Assembly: GCA_029964075.1 (NCBI GenBank)
Contig: CM057149.1
Span: 21,218,197 to 21,282,196 of the forward strand
DNA length: 64,000 bases
Reading direction: 5' to 3'
Source: Patiria pectinifera
Taxonomy: Eukaryota; Echinodermata; Asteroidea; Valvatida; Asterinidae
In this document: positions 22,967-35,926 of the stretch, piece after piece
How positions within the stretch are numbered: the first letter of the stretch is position 1
How the letters are laid out: the number at the start of each line of letters is the position of its first letter
Program-made: the position numbers and the translations under genes
Notes under the pieces: generated by a model
What the model was told of the DNA's origin: nothing
The model's database searches: none
Seen by the model: only the letters and a program-made list of their open reading frames with translations

Positions 22967-23523
22967 GCTAGACGTTGTTATGGTTTGATACGCGATAACC
23001 CGCCGCAGCGGTAACCCGCCGCAGCGAGAGGGCGCTATCACGACCAACCAATATGGTAGCAGACCAGTAAATAAACTTCCATAGACCCCAATGGTAAATG
23101 CTCCCACTTTAAAAATTCGGGGAAAATACTCACAACTCTCCAAGGTGTTCGAGACACACATCAAATTAAAGCTTATGTCATCATCTTTCATTTTCTTTTT
23201 AATTTTCGGGGGGTCAACTGATGATTTTAGGAGAAATTTCCATCTGAAGATGATCACCCCTGAAAATAGTCCTGAAGCCCATCGCCATTTTGAAAAACGA
23301 TGCCTACACTCCATTGCAAAGTAGAGCGCTTTTAGGGTCCAAATTACATCAAAATTACACAGAACTGCAAGCTCCCAGTCCTGTGCACGGTTTCCACCCA
23401 TATTTTTTACAAACCCTCAAGTTCATGGCCCACAGCATGCTCAAATACTGAAGATTTTAAGGGCATGCAAATCGTGATTTGGCCGGCGCAGGCAATTTCG
23501 GACCGATTTACTGGTCTGCACCC

Positions 23524-23928
23524 TACGGTGGCTGATTTCCGCCAAGAATACATTTTTTTTTATTACGGCGTTATAACGCGATAAATAATTTTATCGCGTT
23601 ATAACGCCGTATTATCGCGTTATAACGCGCTATTATCGCGTTATAACGCGCTAATTTATCGCGTTATAACGCCCTAATTTATCGCGTTATAACGCCCTAA
23701 TTTATCACGTTATAACGCCCTAATTTATCGCGTTATAACGCCGTATTATCGCGTTATAACGCGCTATTATCGCGTTATAACGCGCTAATTTATCGCGTTA
23801 TAACGCCCTAATTTATCGCGTTATAACGCCCTAATTTATCGCGTTATAACGCGCTATTATCGTCCTTACATTTTACTGTTTAAGTGATTTTGAACGGGAA
23901 CCAGCCACCGTAGTAATCAGCCACCGTA
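23524..23928. mobile_element. Nested element B carrying a minisatellite
   Basis: Starts TACGGTGGCTGATT and ends AATCAGCCACCGTA. Direct repeat GCACCC lies on both sides (23518-23523 and 23929-23934), so B landed in the right terminus of element A. The tip motif is doubled at the right end. Superfamily not assigned. Confidence 0.7.
23571..23870. repeat. Palindromic minisatellite (CGCGTTATAACGCG core)
   Basis: Thirteen occurrences of GTTATAACG spaced about 19-23 bp in units such as TTATCGCGTTATAACGCC. Each core is self-complementary. A block of about six units is repeated, which gives a higher-order period of roughly 130 bp. Found only in unit 2. Confidence 0.9.
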
Positions 23929-24971
23929 GCACCCATATAACCCACGAACCCGTCAGAACAACGTCTACAGCCTCGACTCCAGGGGCGCGTGCTCGTTCCT
24001 CACACTAACCCCTGGCTGTGATGATGACGTAAATGACGCTGAATGGCTATTCACAACGTACTGCGCGCGCATTTCGAAGATTGCACGCCGGGCGCGCCCA
24101 TAATGCGCTCGCGTACTTTGCACGTAACGTCACGTACGAAAAAAAAAAATTATGATTCAAAAGTCGCGATGCCTGTGCGATATGGATTTTGTCAGCTGCG
24201 TTTTTCGCTAAAAAGAAAAAGACCCCTGTATCTGTGGTTGTATAGGTACGAAAGGGGTACGTACATTTAATACAAATCTTTGCTAATAAACACAACGTCC
24301 AAACGTTGTGTTTGAAAGGATTGATTCTTCAAAATCACAACTTTTAACATTTTAAAGATGGCGTCGGCACGTAAAACGGATAAACTGCAGCCCTAATTAA
24401 AATGTGCCGTATTTTGGCACATTTAGATTACACAGTTCCATGGGTTACGATCGCGCAAGTCATAATGGGAAACAACATGGCGCTGCAAGATCGTGCCCAC
24501 GGGGCACGAGGTTGCAACGTCTTGGCCAATTCGTACTGGATGTATGATGCGCGCGCACCTGTTTGGCTTAATATATGCAGCGCGCTTTCTACACAAATCA
24601 TAGTACATGTACATGTACATGTAGTTCCGAAATTTCTTCCAGTAATGTGAAAGATACAGCAACGTTTGTGCAACTTCACTGGTCAGCTCTTTATGTGTAG
24701 GACTGAAAATCAACAGAAATTGCCTGCAGGAGTCGCGCATGCGCTCTAGTTTCCCCTATTTATGGGTTGGGGGAGATATTAGGAGTTGGCCAGACGTTCA
24801 GTGTTCAGACGTATACCCACTGATCTCTATTATACTGACTGGATAGCGCTTCGACCTATGCGTGTGCACAAGACGTACCGTGCCGCCCTTGCACACACGC
24901 GGTGGCCATTTTGAAGCTCCCTAAAAAGCCCAACGATGCACGGATCCGTATATAAAAAGCACATAATAACA

Positions 24972-25520
24972 TTCACTCGTACTCCCCGCCCTGCAAACAG
25001 GACGCTGGGAAGGGCTAACGAATTAACGCTCTGAATGGATAGCTTTTGCGTGACCTGTGACCTGCATGCATCACGACCACCTGCAAGGTTTGAAACGGCC
25101 GTTAAGACTGAGTCATTCATCACTATTCTAATCCCATTCATAAATGCGGCGCCGTTTTTTGGTTGAAAAGAATAATACTCTGTAAGTCTTATCTGTTATG
25201 TAAATTTTCAACTCCCGTCAGGTGCTCAGGCTCCGTTTTGAATTCACGAAGTGTCGATATGCATATCGTATATCATTCGACGCTCGCAATTTGTCCACAT
25301 GGTTCGCAATGAAAAAGAAATCACATCCGGTATGGTGTGTATGCATTTTAGTATTTGCGCGCATTGGCTATCCGCGGTCTACAGCTGCAGCCAGATGCTT
25401 TATACATAGGTAATGATAAATTACCCAGAACGCCATCCCCACTTCCTTCACAAGATTCTGTGAACTCATCTGCCCTTCCAGCGCCCTGCTTGCGGGGCGG
25501 GGGCTGGGGGTACGAGCGAA
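24972..25520. mobile_element. Second MULE-like element, unit 2
   Basis: Same family as 5522-6061: ends TTCACTCGTACTCCC and GGGGGTACGAGCGAA, with CCTGCAAACAGGACGCTGGG in the left arm. The 9-bp target duplication ATAATAACA flanks it (24963-24971 and 25521-25529). Non-coding. Confidence 0.88.
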
Positions 25521-25843
25521 ATAATAACAATAGTTTAGGAAGCGATTTTTGATCATCAAACACGTTTTGATTTATTCGTTTTGCCCACAGTGTTATTTTA
25601 CTCATGTTAACATTTGTTCAAATATTAAAAAAAAAATAATATGACTTTGCATATACGTTTACGTGGCTAAAGGGAGCTTCAAGATGGCGTCCAGTGACTT
25701 CATCCCCAATGCACTATCCAGTCAGTATAATAGAGATCAGTGCGTATTCCGCGTAACGGGTTCGTGGGTGATATTGGTTGGTCGTGATAGCGCCCTCTCA
25801 CGGCGGCGGGTTATCACGTGTCATACCCATGTCACCGTCTAGC

Positions 25844-28090
25844 CTAGCCCGTAGACTAAGCAAAGCCAGGCACCAGGCTGTACCTAATTTGCATACGCGT
25901 TCAATATTTTTGAACATGCAAATGATCTAATGTTAGGTTGGGAGCTGAGAGCAGGTAGGGACAGGCCCGGATTATCCAATAGGCACAGTAGGCACTGTGC
26001 CTGGGGCCTACGAGAAATTAGGAGGCCTACGAAAAAAAATGGGGGTCTACGGAAATACCACGGTGTGCCACACGCACACACAACATTGTTTTGTTTTAAA
26101 GTGTTTGCATTTGTCTCTGATTTGTCAATTTTAACATCCAACTGACGCCGTTGAGGTGCGTGTACATGTATAATTTACTGTAAAGTTTAGTTTGTCGTTC
26201 CGAAGCACACGGTGCCAAAGTGCTTTTAGAGCTGCCAGTTTGGCCTGGCTTAATAGTACAGCTTCAACATGAAATGCGTGAATCTCCACCGCTTACCTAT
26301 AGCCTACTGACAGTAGTAAAGTGTTGTAAACTTACCAGCGCTATACAATTGGTGCAGCAGGCCCGGGTTCGAGGCAACACCCCCCCCCCACCCACCCCCG
26401 ATGAGGAGTTCCGTTCAGAAATTAAAAAATAATCAATCCGTCCCTGGGAAAGGAGCGCATTGCTCGACACCATGGGAACGAGGTTAAACTTGCACGGCGT
26501 TTCCTCAAACGGAGATTGTCTCATGAGGGCGCTTTAGGTCTTCCTGTGAGTGCCTCAGTGCCTAGGTACAGATTGAAGACATTCCTCGTTGCGTCGGATC
26601 GTATTTTGTCGGTGAACCACCCGCGCTATGGCCAACATGTGCGAGTGTTAAATGAAAACTTCGTGCTTTGAAAATTTCGGAAAAGGGCCTATTTGGAAAC
26701 AGGAGGAGTCCTGGTTGTTCTGGTCACGTGATATTGTGGCCTTTTAGGTCTGGGAACAAATCATTATAATTGTGCCTTGTGTCCAGATATCATGAACAGC
26801 GCTACCTACTTTTAGATAGGCCCAATAAACCCCACAATCATCCACCTTTAATGAACTTATTTCAGCGATGTGAACAACGTAATCACACCTTTTTTTTCCC
26901 TCGGAAGAGAGCGACAGACACATAACTTGCTCGTTTACACTTTATTTTGTTTTATGCTTTTTAGTACTGAAGGTAAGCTGTGCGAGTGCCCATTCCCACT
27001 TGACTGGGCCTTTTGTGTTTAATGTACCTCATCCAAATCCTGAGGAAGCCGTTAATGCTGCATCTTATCCTTGTGAGAGCGTCAGGAAAGTGCGTGTGAA
27101 CACTCGAGACAAACATCCATTACATGTACCTCTTCATACCTTAATGCAAAAAAACTATTGACTTTCGTGTACAGTATGGTTTAAAGAGCGAGCGAGTCAT
27201 CAATGTGATGAGTCAAGCAAAAACACTACGGATAAAAAAAACAACAACATGCGACCACACATTTTTTTAATATGGTCTCTAATGATTATGTGTTAAATAA
27301 ACTGCGTTACGGATAAATGAAAAAGCTGGATCAGGGAATTATTATAGTCCACACAGACAGAATAAATCTAAGGAAAAAATCGATAGAAGTAAAGGCAAAA
27401 CCACTCTCAATTCACATTTTTGCAACACAACAAAAACCATGAAACTTTAATAGGGATGGAATTATGGAAAAGAAATTATGGAAAAGATGTTCTTAAAATT
27501 GTGACACCACACTCCTGTCTCCTGACATTATGGGAGCATATCAATCTATATCGAATGGTTTGACAAAAAAGAAAGTGGCTTGGTAAGTAGTCAGAATTTC
27601 AACTTCAGTTGCTGGGTTCTGAGGGCTTCGGAAATGAGTGCATAATAAAATTATAAGCCTTTTCTTAGTGTTTACCCGATTCTCCTGTGGAAATGCCTGC
27701 TTCAATACTCCACGTCATATAGATCCATACAAATGGATTCCCAAGGATTTCATGTTGACATTCGGAAGTCCTCAAAGTGGATCGGTTTGGTGCAGTCATG
27801 TAGGATTGTGGCAACCGCCTCCAAATGCTTCAACTAGAAACGTATTGGTACAAAATGTACCTTATTAAATATAATTATCTGCTTTAAAACAAATAATATA
27901 ATTTGACCTTGCTCAAGGCAACAACTGTGGGCCTCCACATAATTTGAAAGGACAATTCCAAGAATTAAATCTGAGTGGATTTGGATGGCGCTTTGAATTG
28001 AGGCGTGGTTCGAAAGCAACATGTTTGCATCATAATCAGGCCAAATTAAATAATGAATTTGTTGACTGTACGCGTGCACACTTGTTCGCG
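25844..28090. other. Non-coding, unit 2
   Basis: Contains at 25966-26045 a GGCACAGTAGGCACTGTGCC-type tract like that of dispersed transposon remnants, a C run at about 26380, and the empty MULE site TTTAGGTCT at 26743-26751. No gene. Confidence 0.55.
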
Positions 28091-28823
28091 CCTGTCACAC
28101 TGTCACGATGTAGCCTCCCGATCACGATAAGACATCGAGACGCAAGACTCGAAGACATCGTGAAACTCCGAACGACAGCCGAACTTTATCGGAGCGACTT
28201 CTTGTGCGCCGTTTCGGCATCCTTCAGGTCGTGCATGGTCGGCAGTGGAGCCACGATTAGTTTCAACAGTTGAAACATAACCGTGATGCATGGTCGGCAA
28301 AAACCCCCAAAACCGATCAAAGTGTGTTCTCTTTCTGTACTCAAACGGTTGTATCCTAACGAAGTCGTAACGAAATCGCAATAGTCGGTACGAGATCGGC
28401 AGTGGTCGTACATGGTCGGCCAAATACTTTTAGCTGACTTGTATACGACCAATACGACGTAAAATTCCGAAGATCACGTTACTCTGTCGTTTCAGAGTCG
28501 TTTCGGCAACGATTCTCGGTCTTTTGTGTCGGTACTCAATCGGTTGTGTCGGTACTCTGTCGGTACTCTGTCGGTTATGTCGTAACGAGATCGGGATTCA
28601 GTCGTGAACAAAATTCAATTGAACGGATCCAAGTCGTAGCAAAGTCATAGCGAGGTCGTAATTTCCGATTCGAGGTCGTTTCGGAGTCGTAGTATTAGGG
28701 ACGACATCGCAGAAATTTGAATTTGGCGCCACATTTCCTACTTATTTGGTACGATTTTCAAGAATAGTTTTAATCTCATGGTCTTGGTGTGGTATTGGTC
28801 TTTGGTCTTGGATGTGTGACAGG
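28091..28823. mobile_element. DNA transposon with CCTGTCACAC ends, unit 2
   Basis: Uninterrupted 733-bp copy of the element at 7398. It shows the empty site for the GACTCG MITE at about 28290. Confidence 0.65.
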
Positions 28824-31211
28824 GGCCTCAGCTTAACAATTAACCAATTTAACACTAATCACATTACAAGAGAGTCCCGCAGTGTAGAAGCTTATAGAGA
28901 GAACAGTTTGCTGAAAGTTGGCATCACGTGACCACAACATCCAATTGGTAAACAATAGTGTCTACTATTGTCTTGAGGTTGAAAGTAGACAATGGGAACG
29001 AGGTTGGTTGTAGATGGACGCCAACGCGTCTGCTTGAGGAACAGGAGCGTGCCTCCGTGAGAAACGTTGTGCAATGATTGTTTTGGAGTTCTGGGGCATT
29101 TTTTTTGGGGGGGGGCCTTAAATGGAAGGAGTGAGTTAAACCCCTAACACATCCAGCACGTAGACCCGTTACTAATTCTTAGATCTGTCTTTGTAGCAAT
29201 GGGGTAGGCCTATAGCGAATTCCTGACTTGCATAAAATTGAATGTTGATTTATATCGCGGAGCGGCAAATTCAATTAAATATTATATACAGTTGGTTCCC
29301 CCTCTCCCCTCCTTCAAAATCTCGTCGGCCTGTCAGTCAGAATAACTACAAGTGATATTTAATTTGTATTCATAAAACCTAAGGCAGTTTACCCATTCCT
29401 ATTGGTCGAGAGCCCGTCACGTGGCCGGTTTTAAACGGTTGATATAACACCGGCTGGCCGGTCTTAAACACTTTTCCGGCGTCATCTGGAGTCCTAATAC
29501 GTTTGGTCCCTGTTACCCTTTTATTTGTTGAGCATTCACAATTTTCACGTAGGCATGAGCAGTACAACCAATAATAGTCCGTATTTTGAGAGTCCTAAAT
29601 TCACACTACACCGGCACCGCCGCGTTCTGCGTCACTGGCGCGCCAATGTCCACATGAGGAGTTGTTAACGACTACTCGCGAGAGGGGTGTTTCGAAAAAC
29701 ATGACGTCAAACTGTTGAACAAAATTGTTGGAAGTTAGTAAAGTTTGAGTAGTTTTGACTGTTTGACCGAAAAAGGTATTTATGAATAGGAATAAATAAC
29801 GCGCCGGTATTAAACAAGTCCGTTTAATACCAGCGTGGGACCTGGTCGCCGAAAATGTTCCTCGCATTTGGTTTTCGGGCCATTATCAGCGTCAATTCCC
29901 CACGTCGGTCTTAAACGGATCGGCCAAGCAAATATTTATTAACAATTACGGCCTTTAAACTAAGTGCACATGTATCCCCTCAACGGTGATAAAGGAAGAG
30001 ATTCAAAGACCCTTGAACGCTCTGATGCGTTTTTATAGCGCTTATCTTAATTGGCAATCAATTATTTATCTTGGCAGAATCGCAAAAACTTCTCCCTATT
30101 TTATAAAAAGCCTTATTTTTAACTTCGGTCACAAAAATCAGACGCCGTGAACCGAAACCAAATGTCCATTTGGCAAGAAATTGTCATGCTCGAGAGTCAC
30201 GATGCTTGCGATATCAGAAATGTTGGACACAACGATTACAATCAAGGGCAGTACGGCAACAGGGTGGAACACGGAGAATATATGCTTTAATTTAGCTTAA
30301 TGTGAAGTCCAGACTTTTTGCCTTTCTATCTGACCCTCCGTGAATTGAATATCTCACATCTTTCTATTGCCGGAGTACGAGGTTACTCAAACTCTAATCC
30401 TTTTATATTTTTTCCTCTTCTACTTCTATTTTTTTCTTTCATCTCCCATGAGTCTTCCCAAGCTTTGTAAAATTAAAATAGAAAATATTATTGAATTACA
30501 CGTGCGTGTACAGTTTATACATTTTCATTGTGTACAAGCAAATATTTTTGTGTTTTAGCTCAATAAAACAAAAAGAAACTTGTTCATTTCAGGGCAATAA
30601 AAAAGATTTCGAAAACTCCTACAAGCATGCCTTAACCTTTCATTTATATGTTGCTTCAATTTTAACTCAATTCAATTTTAACAAGCGGTATCAACTTCGA
30701 CCCCAGGGTGTCGCGCAGTACGCGCCCACCACCCCCGCACTCTCACCCTGGCATTGGATCATTTACATTTCCAACATTTTTTGGACACGTATGCATATTA
30801 GGAATAGTCTGGTGCCTGCCTGTGCTTTACGCTAGCCTTTGCTTTGAATGCGGAGTCTAGAGTTAAAGCAGAGCCAATTCGTCACGGCGAGATTTACGTT
30901 AAGACTATTTTGTGTAAACAACACACTCCCCCCCCCCCCAATGTTAGGCAATTCGGGACACGCCTATATTTACTGGCCATCAACCTTGTGTTGCTTGTCA
31001 ACCTTTGCATATAAATAAATCCAGCATTCGAGGTTTCCACCTGAGATTAAATTAGCACCGGAGGTTTGCGTGTTTAAGGCTATTGCATTCAAGTCTGCGT
31101 GGAAGGCTTTTGAGGGCTGCTCGGTTGCAACACAGATCCTACACAGAAGGATAAACGACTGTTCTGAGCTCCAGTACAGCGGACTTGCCTTAATTGTTAG
31201 ACGCGTGATAA
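28824..31211. other. Non-coding, unit 2
   Basis: Copy of 8732-11095, with the 30-bp segment after 29406 that unit 1 lacks. No gene. Confidence 0.5.
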
Positions 31212-31468
31212 GCCCAATTTCATAGCGCTGCTTAACAGCTGACTTTGTGCTTATCGAGCCTCCATCTATAGGGACGGTAAGCAGTATGCACAGGAAAAGC
31301 ACGCTTAACCCCAGAAGAAAACTTTGCTTAAATCAGTGACGTAACAATAGAAATCTCCATGCGTGCGCAACCGTTAGCATGAAATAGTGCTTAAGCAGCA
31401 GCATGATTTCTGCTATCGTATAAGCACAACGTTTCTGCTTACTGTTAAGCAGTGCTATGAAATTGGGC
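31212..31468. mobile_element. MITE with GCCCAATTTCATAGC ends, unit 2
   Basis: Uninterrupted 257-bp copy; shows the site where the LTR element inserted in unit 1. Confidence 0.8.
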
Positions 31469-31587
31469 ACACAGGAGTTTGGCCGAGTCGTTGATCCTTG
31501 TGTGTAGGATCCGTGGTTGCAATTATGTTGATGGGAAAATTCAACCACACTAAAAGCGATAACGAATCGGTCTTGTAAGCACAAGAG

Positions 31588-31959
31588 ATATTGAGTGGCT
31601 CAGAGTGACATGGAAGGAATATTATCGCATTTCATTTCGAAATTTGGTCCATTTTATTTCTCGTATCTATTTCCCTTTTTAAAATGCTGGTGCGCGTTGC
31701 TTAAAAAAAAACCTTGCATTCAGTTGTTTTAAAGCTATTTTCTTCATCAACAAACAGCATGATGATCATTTTGAACTTCTTTTTTTTTCAGTAGTTGTTG
31801 CGCTGTCCTTTAATTTCAATTCACGGCAGCTTTTAAGGGACAACAAGGTAAAATCTGGCCTTTTCCATTTCACGAGGCGAAGCCAAGTGAACTGGAAAAG
31901 TCCTGATTTTACCGAGCGATAATATTCCTCCCATTTCACAATTTAATGCCACTCAATAT
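31588..31959. mobile_element. Hairpin MITE with ATATTGAGTGGC ends, unit 2, interrupted
   Basis: Same element as at 15953, but its left arm is split between ATTATCGCA and AGGTAAAATC by a 215-bp segment copied from the start of unit 3. Confidence 0.8.
31631..31845 (+). repeat. Ectopic copy of unit-3 sequence (215 bp)
   Basis: Matches 34572-34786 with no difference that I can find. It shares the features peculiar to unit 3 (AAAAAAAAACC, GTTTTAAAGC and a long T run before CAG) rather than the matching stretch of unit 2 itself at 18662. No target duplication or terminal repeats. Confidence 0.9.
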
Positions 31960-32818
31960 TTGTTTTATATAACTGACATATAGATCCTTGTCATTTGATA
32001 TATTTGAACTTCTATTTCACTACATTTTTATTTCACTGAATTGGAGTAATAACGAATGTCACGTGATGTGAGTTCCACCAATCAAATTACAAGGATCTGT
32101 ATGTCTGTTATAGGTATCATTAGAAATGGTACGCGTGCGGGATGCGCCTGCAGGATGGATGGGAACAGTTGCTTGTTGAATCTCCAGTTTCAGGGGCGTA
32201 AATGCCGGGGGGGGGGGAGGAGGAAGGGGAGGATATACCCCATGTTTGACCGAGGGCATTGGATCATCCCCCCCCCCCCATTTGTGTGGTTAGAAACAAA
32301 AAATGCCGATTTTGATGTTAATTTCTAGCTTTCCAACACCCCGAATGTACTGTGACGGAAAATTGACATCACCGTAACTGAGCTTCAAGTGCACCGTCTA
32401 GTTGTAGTGTAAGCGCGCCAGTTTGCATAAGGTCTGCATTATTTTGTACACACTAAACAGCGCCCCCTAGTGTCATGTGGTTTCTCACCTTCGAATTACC
32501 ATAACCGGGGGATTTTTTTATTTTTGTCAACCCCCCATCCCCCTCCCCTCCCCCCCATCCCCCTCCCCTCCTACCCTCCCCCGGCCACGGATTTGCGCCG
32601 CTGTCCTGTTTGTGTGGTTATTTTCATTTGGTATATGATAGACAATATGCATTTCACATCAGAATGTTAAGATGTATAATAATTATGTGGGTTTGGTCAA
32701 ATAAATATAACCGCACAAAATGACGATACAACCATGGAGTTCCATGATACAAAAACCAGGGTTTTTTCCGAGCACCATACGTAGGTTATGCCGTATACAT
32801 GTACAATGTAATCACGCC
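31960..32818. other. Non-coding with G/C tracts, unit 2
   Basis: Copy of 16109-16968; C-rich tract at about 32530-32582 differs in length and phrasing. No gene. Confidence 0.5.
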
Positions 32819-33032
32819 GTCAATAGGGAACCACTAGAAATGCTGCTGGTAATTTATTTTATATATCTTCTGGCAATACTTAAAAATCCATTGAAAAAGG
32901 AAAAATTGTCCTGGTTTTTAAAAACGTTTAGCTAGACCAGGACAATTTGGGGTTTTTTTTAAATATATTTATAATTATTGTCAGAAGTATAAAATAAAAT
33001 ACCAGCCGCATTTCTAGTGGTTCCCTATTGAC
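32819..33032. mobile_element. Foldback MITE with GTCAATAGGGAACC ends, unit 2
   Basis: Copy of 16969-17180; inner arms are a slightly better match here (CTGGT with ACCAG). Confidence 0.85.
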
Positions 33033-34018
33033 GACGGCATTACACAATATCGGGGATACCAGAAACTGTGAAAATAATTCTCGTCAAAAGTGCTGGGAAT
33101 GCACTTGCATTAAAGAAAATGCATTAGACCTTAAAAAGCACGAAAAAAAGTAATCAGGTTGCATCCATTTCTGCAGAACCTCGTAGATAGAGGCGAAATA
33201 ATTGACCTGAACTTTCGTGTTCGCTGTGTTATTTCATTATATTCCAGAATGGCGCTGGCTAGTCCAACGCTTGGTATGTTTTTCCGCATCATGCTTGCGG
33301 GGCGACAGAGCTTTCAATTTCATTTCAGCACCATGTATTTCTTCGATTCAATGGTTCCCTTGCATCAAGAGTAGCGTCTAAATGCAACTTCCACTGCCGA
33401 GATGTGAAGAAAAAGACGTTGATGCTCATGTTTTTGGGTCTGTTTTGGGTTGTTTTGGTTTTGCAACCCCATCTTTAATATTATATTTACTTGTATTTAA
33501 CTTCGATAAATTTTAACCAGCGGTATCGTCAGGACATCACTCGTCCTCTAGAAGATTTGACTACACCATAAAACCTAGTTCGAGATATTTTATTTCTACT
33601 AGCTTTTTGTTTTGCAACCTCATTTTTAATATCTCTTTTGATGTGAATGAACTCATACGGCCTGTCATCTATATTTATATATTTATTTATTTACTCCATT
33701 TCGTGATCCAGAATAGGCCCAAACCGTTAAAAACTGGTTTCAATAAGTCATTTGCGAGTGACCAAAGATACCGTTGCTAATCACATGATTCAGGGCCGCA
33801 GCTCTTGCACAGTTAATTACGTAGAGACGCTCAGCACCAATACATTGTTCACAATGGGTGGAAATGACACAAAGACACCAGACCATGCCGGAGCTGGGGG
33901 TTGCTAGCATACGGCTTGCCCCGAATCACGTGATATAACTATCTCTTTGGTGGGGAGTTAAAACGTGCAAAGCATTCCAGATATTATTCCAATTTTAACT
34001 CGCAAATGGCTTGGGGCC
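33033..34018. other. Non-coding end of unit 2
   Basis: Copy of 17181-18165. No gene. Confidence 0.5.
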
Positions 34019-35828
34019 CTGCATACGTTACAAATTATTAAATACTGTTAAGTAAAGTGTAACTCTTAAGGAAAAATACATTGGTGAAACATACGACGAA
34101 CATTAATTTACAGGTATCTCAGAAACATTAAAATATATACAAGTACATTGTACATTATTTAAACATTCAACTATAAGGCATGAATTACTGAATACGAGAT
34201 GGGCGAAAACCCCATAAAAACCCTTTTGGGGAAAAAAACCCACCGGGATATTACCAATCCGGCTCCGATAATACCATGGCAACAAAGCATACATAACTCC
34301 GTAGATCACCGCATTATGAACTAAATTTCACGCACATATGGCTTTGCGTAGTTCTGATTTGAATGTACCTAAGGAATCTATAGTTCCAAGTTGTTCATGC
34401 TATTTATTCCATTGATTCGCACCACTCACAGCGAAGCTTTAGACATATAGGCCTAGCATTCCTTTCGTGGCTTCGCCACTCCGCGCACTGGTCTTGTTTC
34501 TAAAAGTAATATTTTTGACCTGTAGTAGTTATTTCTCTAACGAAATTCAAAATAGGTTATCAAGCTGGATGTTCATTTCGAAATTTGGTCCATTTTATTT
34601 CTCGTATCTATTTCCCTTTTTAAAATGCTGGTGCGCGTTGCTTAAAAAAAAACCTTGCATTCAGTTGTTTTAAAGCTATTTTCTTCATCAACAAACAGCA
34701 TGATGATCATTTTGAACTTCTTTTTTTTTCAGTAGTTGTTGCGCTGTCCTTTAATTTCAATTCACGGCAGCTTTTAAGGGACAACACCGAGATCATTTTT
34801 TTTTCTCCATTGTCCCTCCTCAGGGTATGACATATGCCGTAATCAGATGCAGTTTTGTACTGCTGGATAAAACGGTTTTCAGGGGCAATATGATTGTCAT
34901 TAAAAGTCACACATATATACTATGCAATCCAAGTAAATTGTTCTCATCCCAAAAAGGATACTAAATGTAACACAAATCTCTAATACTATCCATTGAAACA
35001 TTTCACAATTTTCTTAAATAACTCAATGGTAATTTAAAGCAGTTTTTACATTCTACGTTTTCCTTTTCATTGTTTAAAACAATGTCTTTAAACACATTTT
35101 ATTAGATAAGCTGACATTTATCCGTGGACAGAACATTAAAGTGGTGTTTGTGTTCAAAAATTCCTTAACTTGAAAAGTACGTTAGTGATTTGAATGATTC
35201 TTGTACATGTACTAGCAGAAGGCTTACTGAATGGACTTTTATATCCTAGATTGAAAGTGCTACAGGCAGAACCTCATTCAAAAAATTGGTCCTGCCATTT
35301 GGGTTTCGAGGTTTTTTTCAGTCACTCACCCTGTGTTCAACTAATTGACGGGAAGTTCATACTTCACGCGAATGTGAATCAAAATTGATATCATGAGACA
35401 TTTGCTGCAAAATTCGCCCGAGTTGAAATATGGTCAACTTTTACGAATTCACAGCGCAAATACTTGTCGCGTTCGCTTTCGCCTTCGCACCGGGTTTGAA
35501 CCGACCGTACGGTAGCGCGAATCTCTCCCGTTTCCATCGTCAAAGTGCAAAACAACTGGGCTTGTATACGATTTCGACACAGGAATAATATTGTTAAATA
35601 TATGCCTTTTTAATCAAACAGTTTATACAGTTGAATACCAACGATGGTTTAGACACGGTTATAAACGTTATCATGCAAGACGCATGTCAAGGTGTACGGA
35701 CACATTTTGATAGTTTGGGCAAAATGCGCGTTCTGTGCATATCTTATTTACACATTGCACAACTTAACAAGTGAAACTTAATATGTTGATCGATGAACCA
35801 CTTATAGTGTCGATTGACACCGAGGTGT
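34019..35828. other. Non-coding 3' flank of GPCR copy 3
   Basis: Copy of 1-1818. The part at 34572-34786 is the best match for the extra segment in unit 2. No gene. Confidence 0.5.
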
Positions 35829-35834
35829 TTTATT
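35829..35834 (-). other. Candidate polyadenylation signal, GPCR copy 3
   Basis: Minus-strand AATAAA at the conserved position. Confidence 0.5.
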
Positions 35835-35926
35835 GTGCTTAAGTGTCATAAGAAGTATAACAGGCAGACACGTTGTAACAGGTATACACGAGAAAAGACC
35901 CCTTAGGGTTAAGAATTCAGAATAGT

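Larger units (their letters stand above)
23055..23934. mobile_element. Nested element A in the left foldback arm
   Basis: Starts GGTAGCAGACCAGTAAAT and ends ATTTACTGGTCTGCACCC, flanked by ATAT on both sides (23051-23054 and 23935-23938). Unit 3 has the empty site CCAATATAACCC at about 38988. The interior (23075-23480) is a diverged relative of the GGGTGCACGCCTG MITE, so A is an older family member. It is itself split by element B. Confidence 0.75.
22967..25843. mobile_element. Long foldback / long-TIR element, unit 2 (with nested insertions)
   Basis: GCTAGACG at 22967 and CGTCTAGC at 25843 are the tips of long inverted arms that include ACCCGCCGC, GGCGCTATCACGACCAACCA and CCCACGAACCCGT with their inverses on the right. 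A second inner pair, GATCTCTATTATACTGACTG and its inverse, lies at about 24822 and 25715, and GCCATTTTGAAGCTCCCT pairs with its near-inverse at about 25671. The inner space holds a MULE-like element; the left arm holds nested elements A and B. No transposase seen. Confidence 0.75.
18166..34018. repeat. Tandem segmental duplication, unit 2
   Basis: Second copy of the array. It keeps the same order of GPCR gene and MITEs as unit 1. It carries the long foldback element (22967-25843) with two nested insertions. It has clean empty sites for the LTR element, for the GACTCG MITE and for the MULE-like insertion seen in units 1 and 3. It also contains a private 215-bp insertion at 31631-31845 that matches the start of unit 3. 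Confidence 0.95.

Noticed and set aside
23571..23870. CRISPR-like regular repeats
   Set aside because: The units are contiguous and palindromic with no unique spacers, lie inside a TIR element, and are in eukaryotic DNA.
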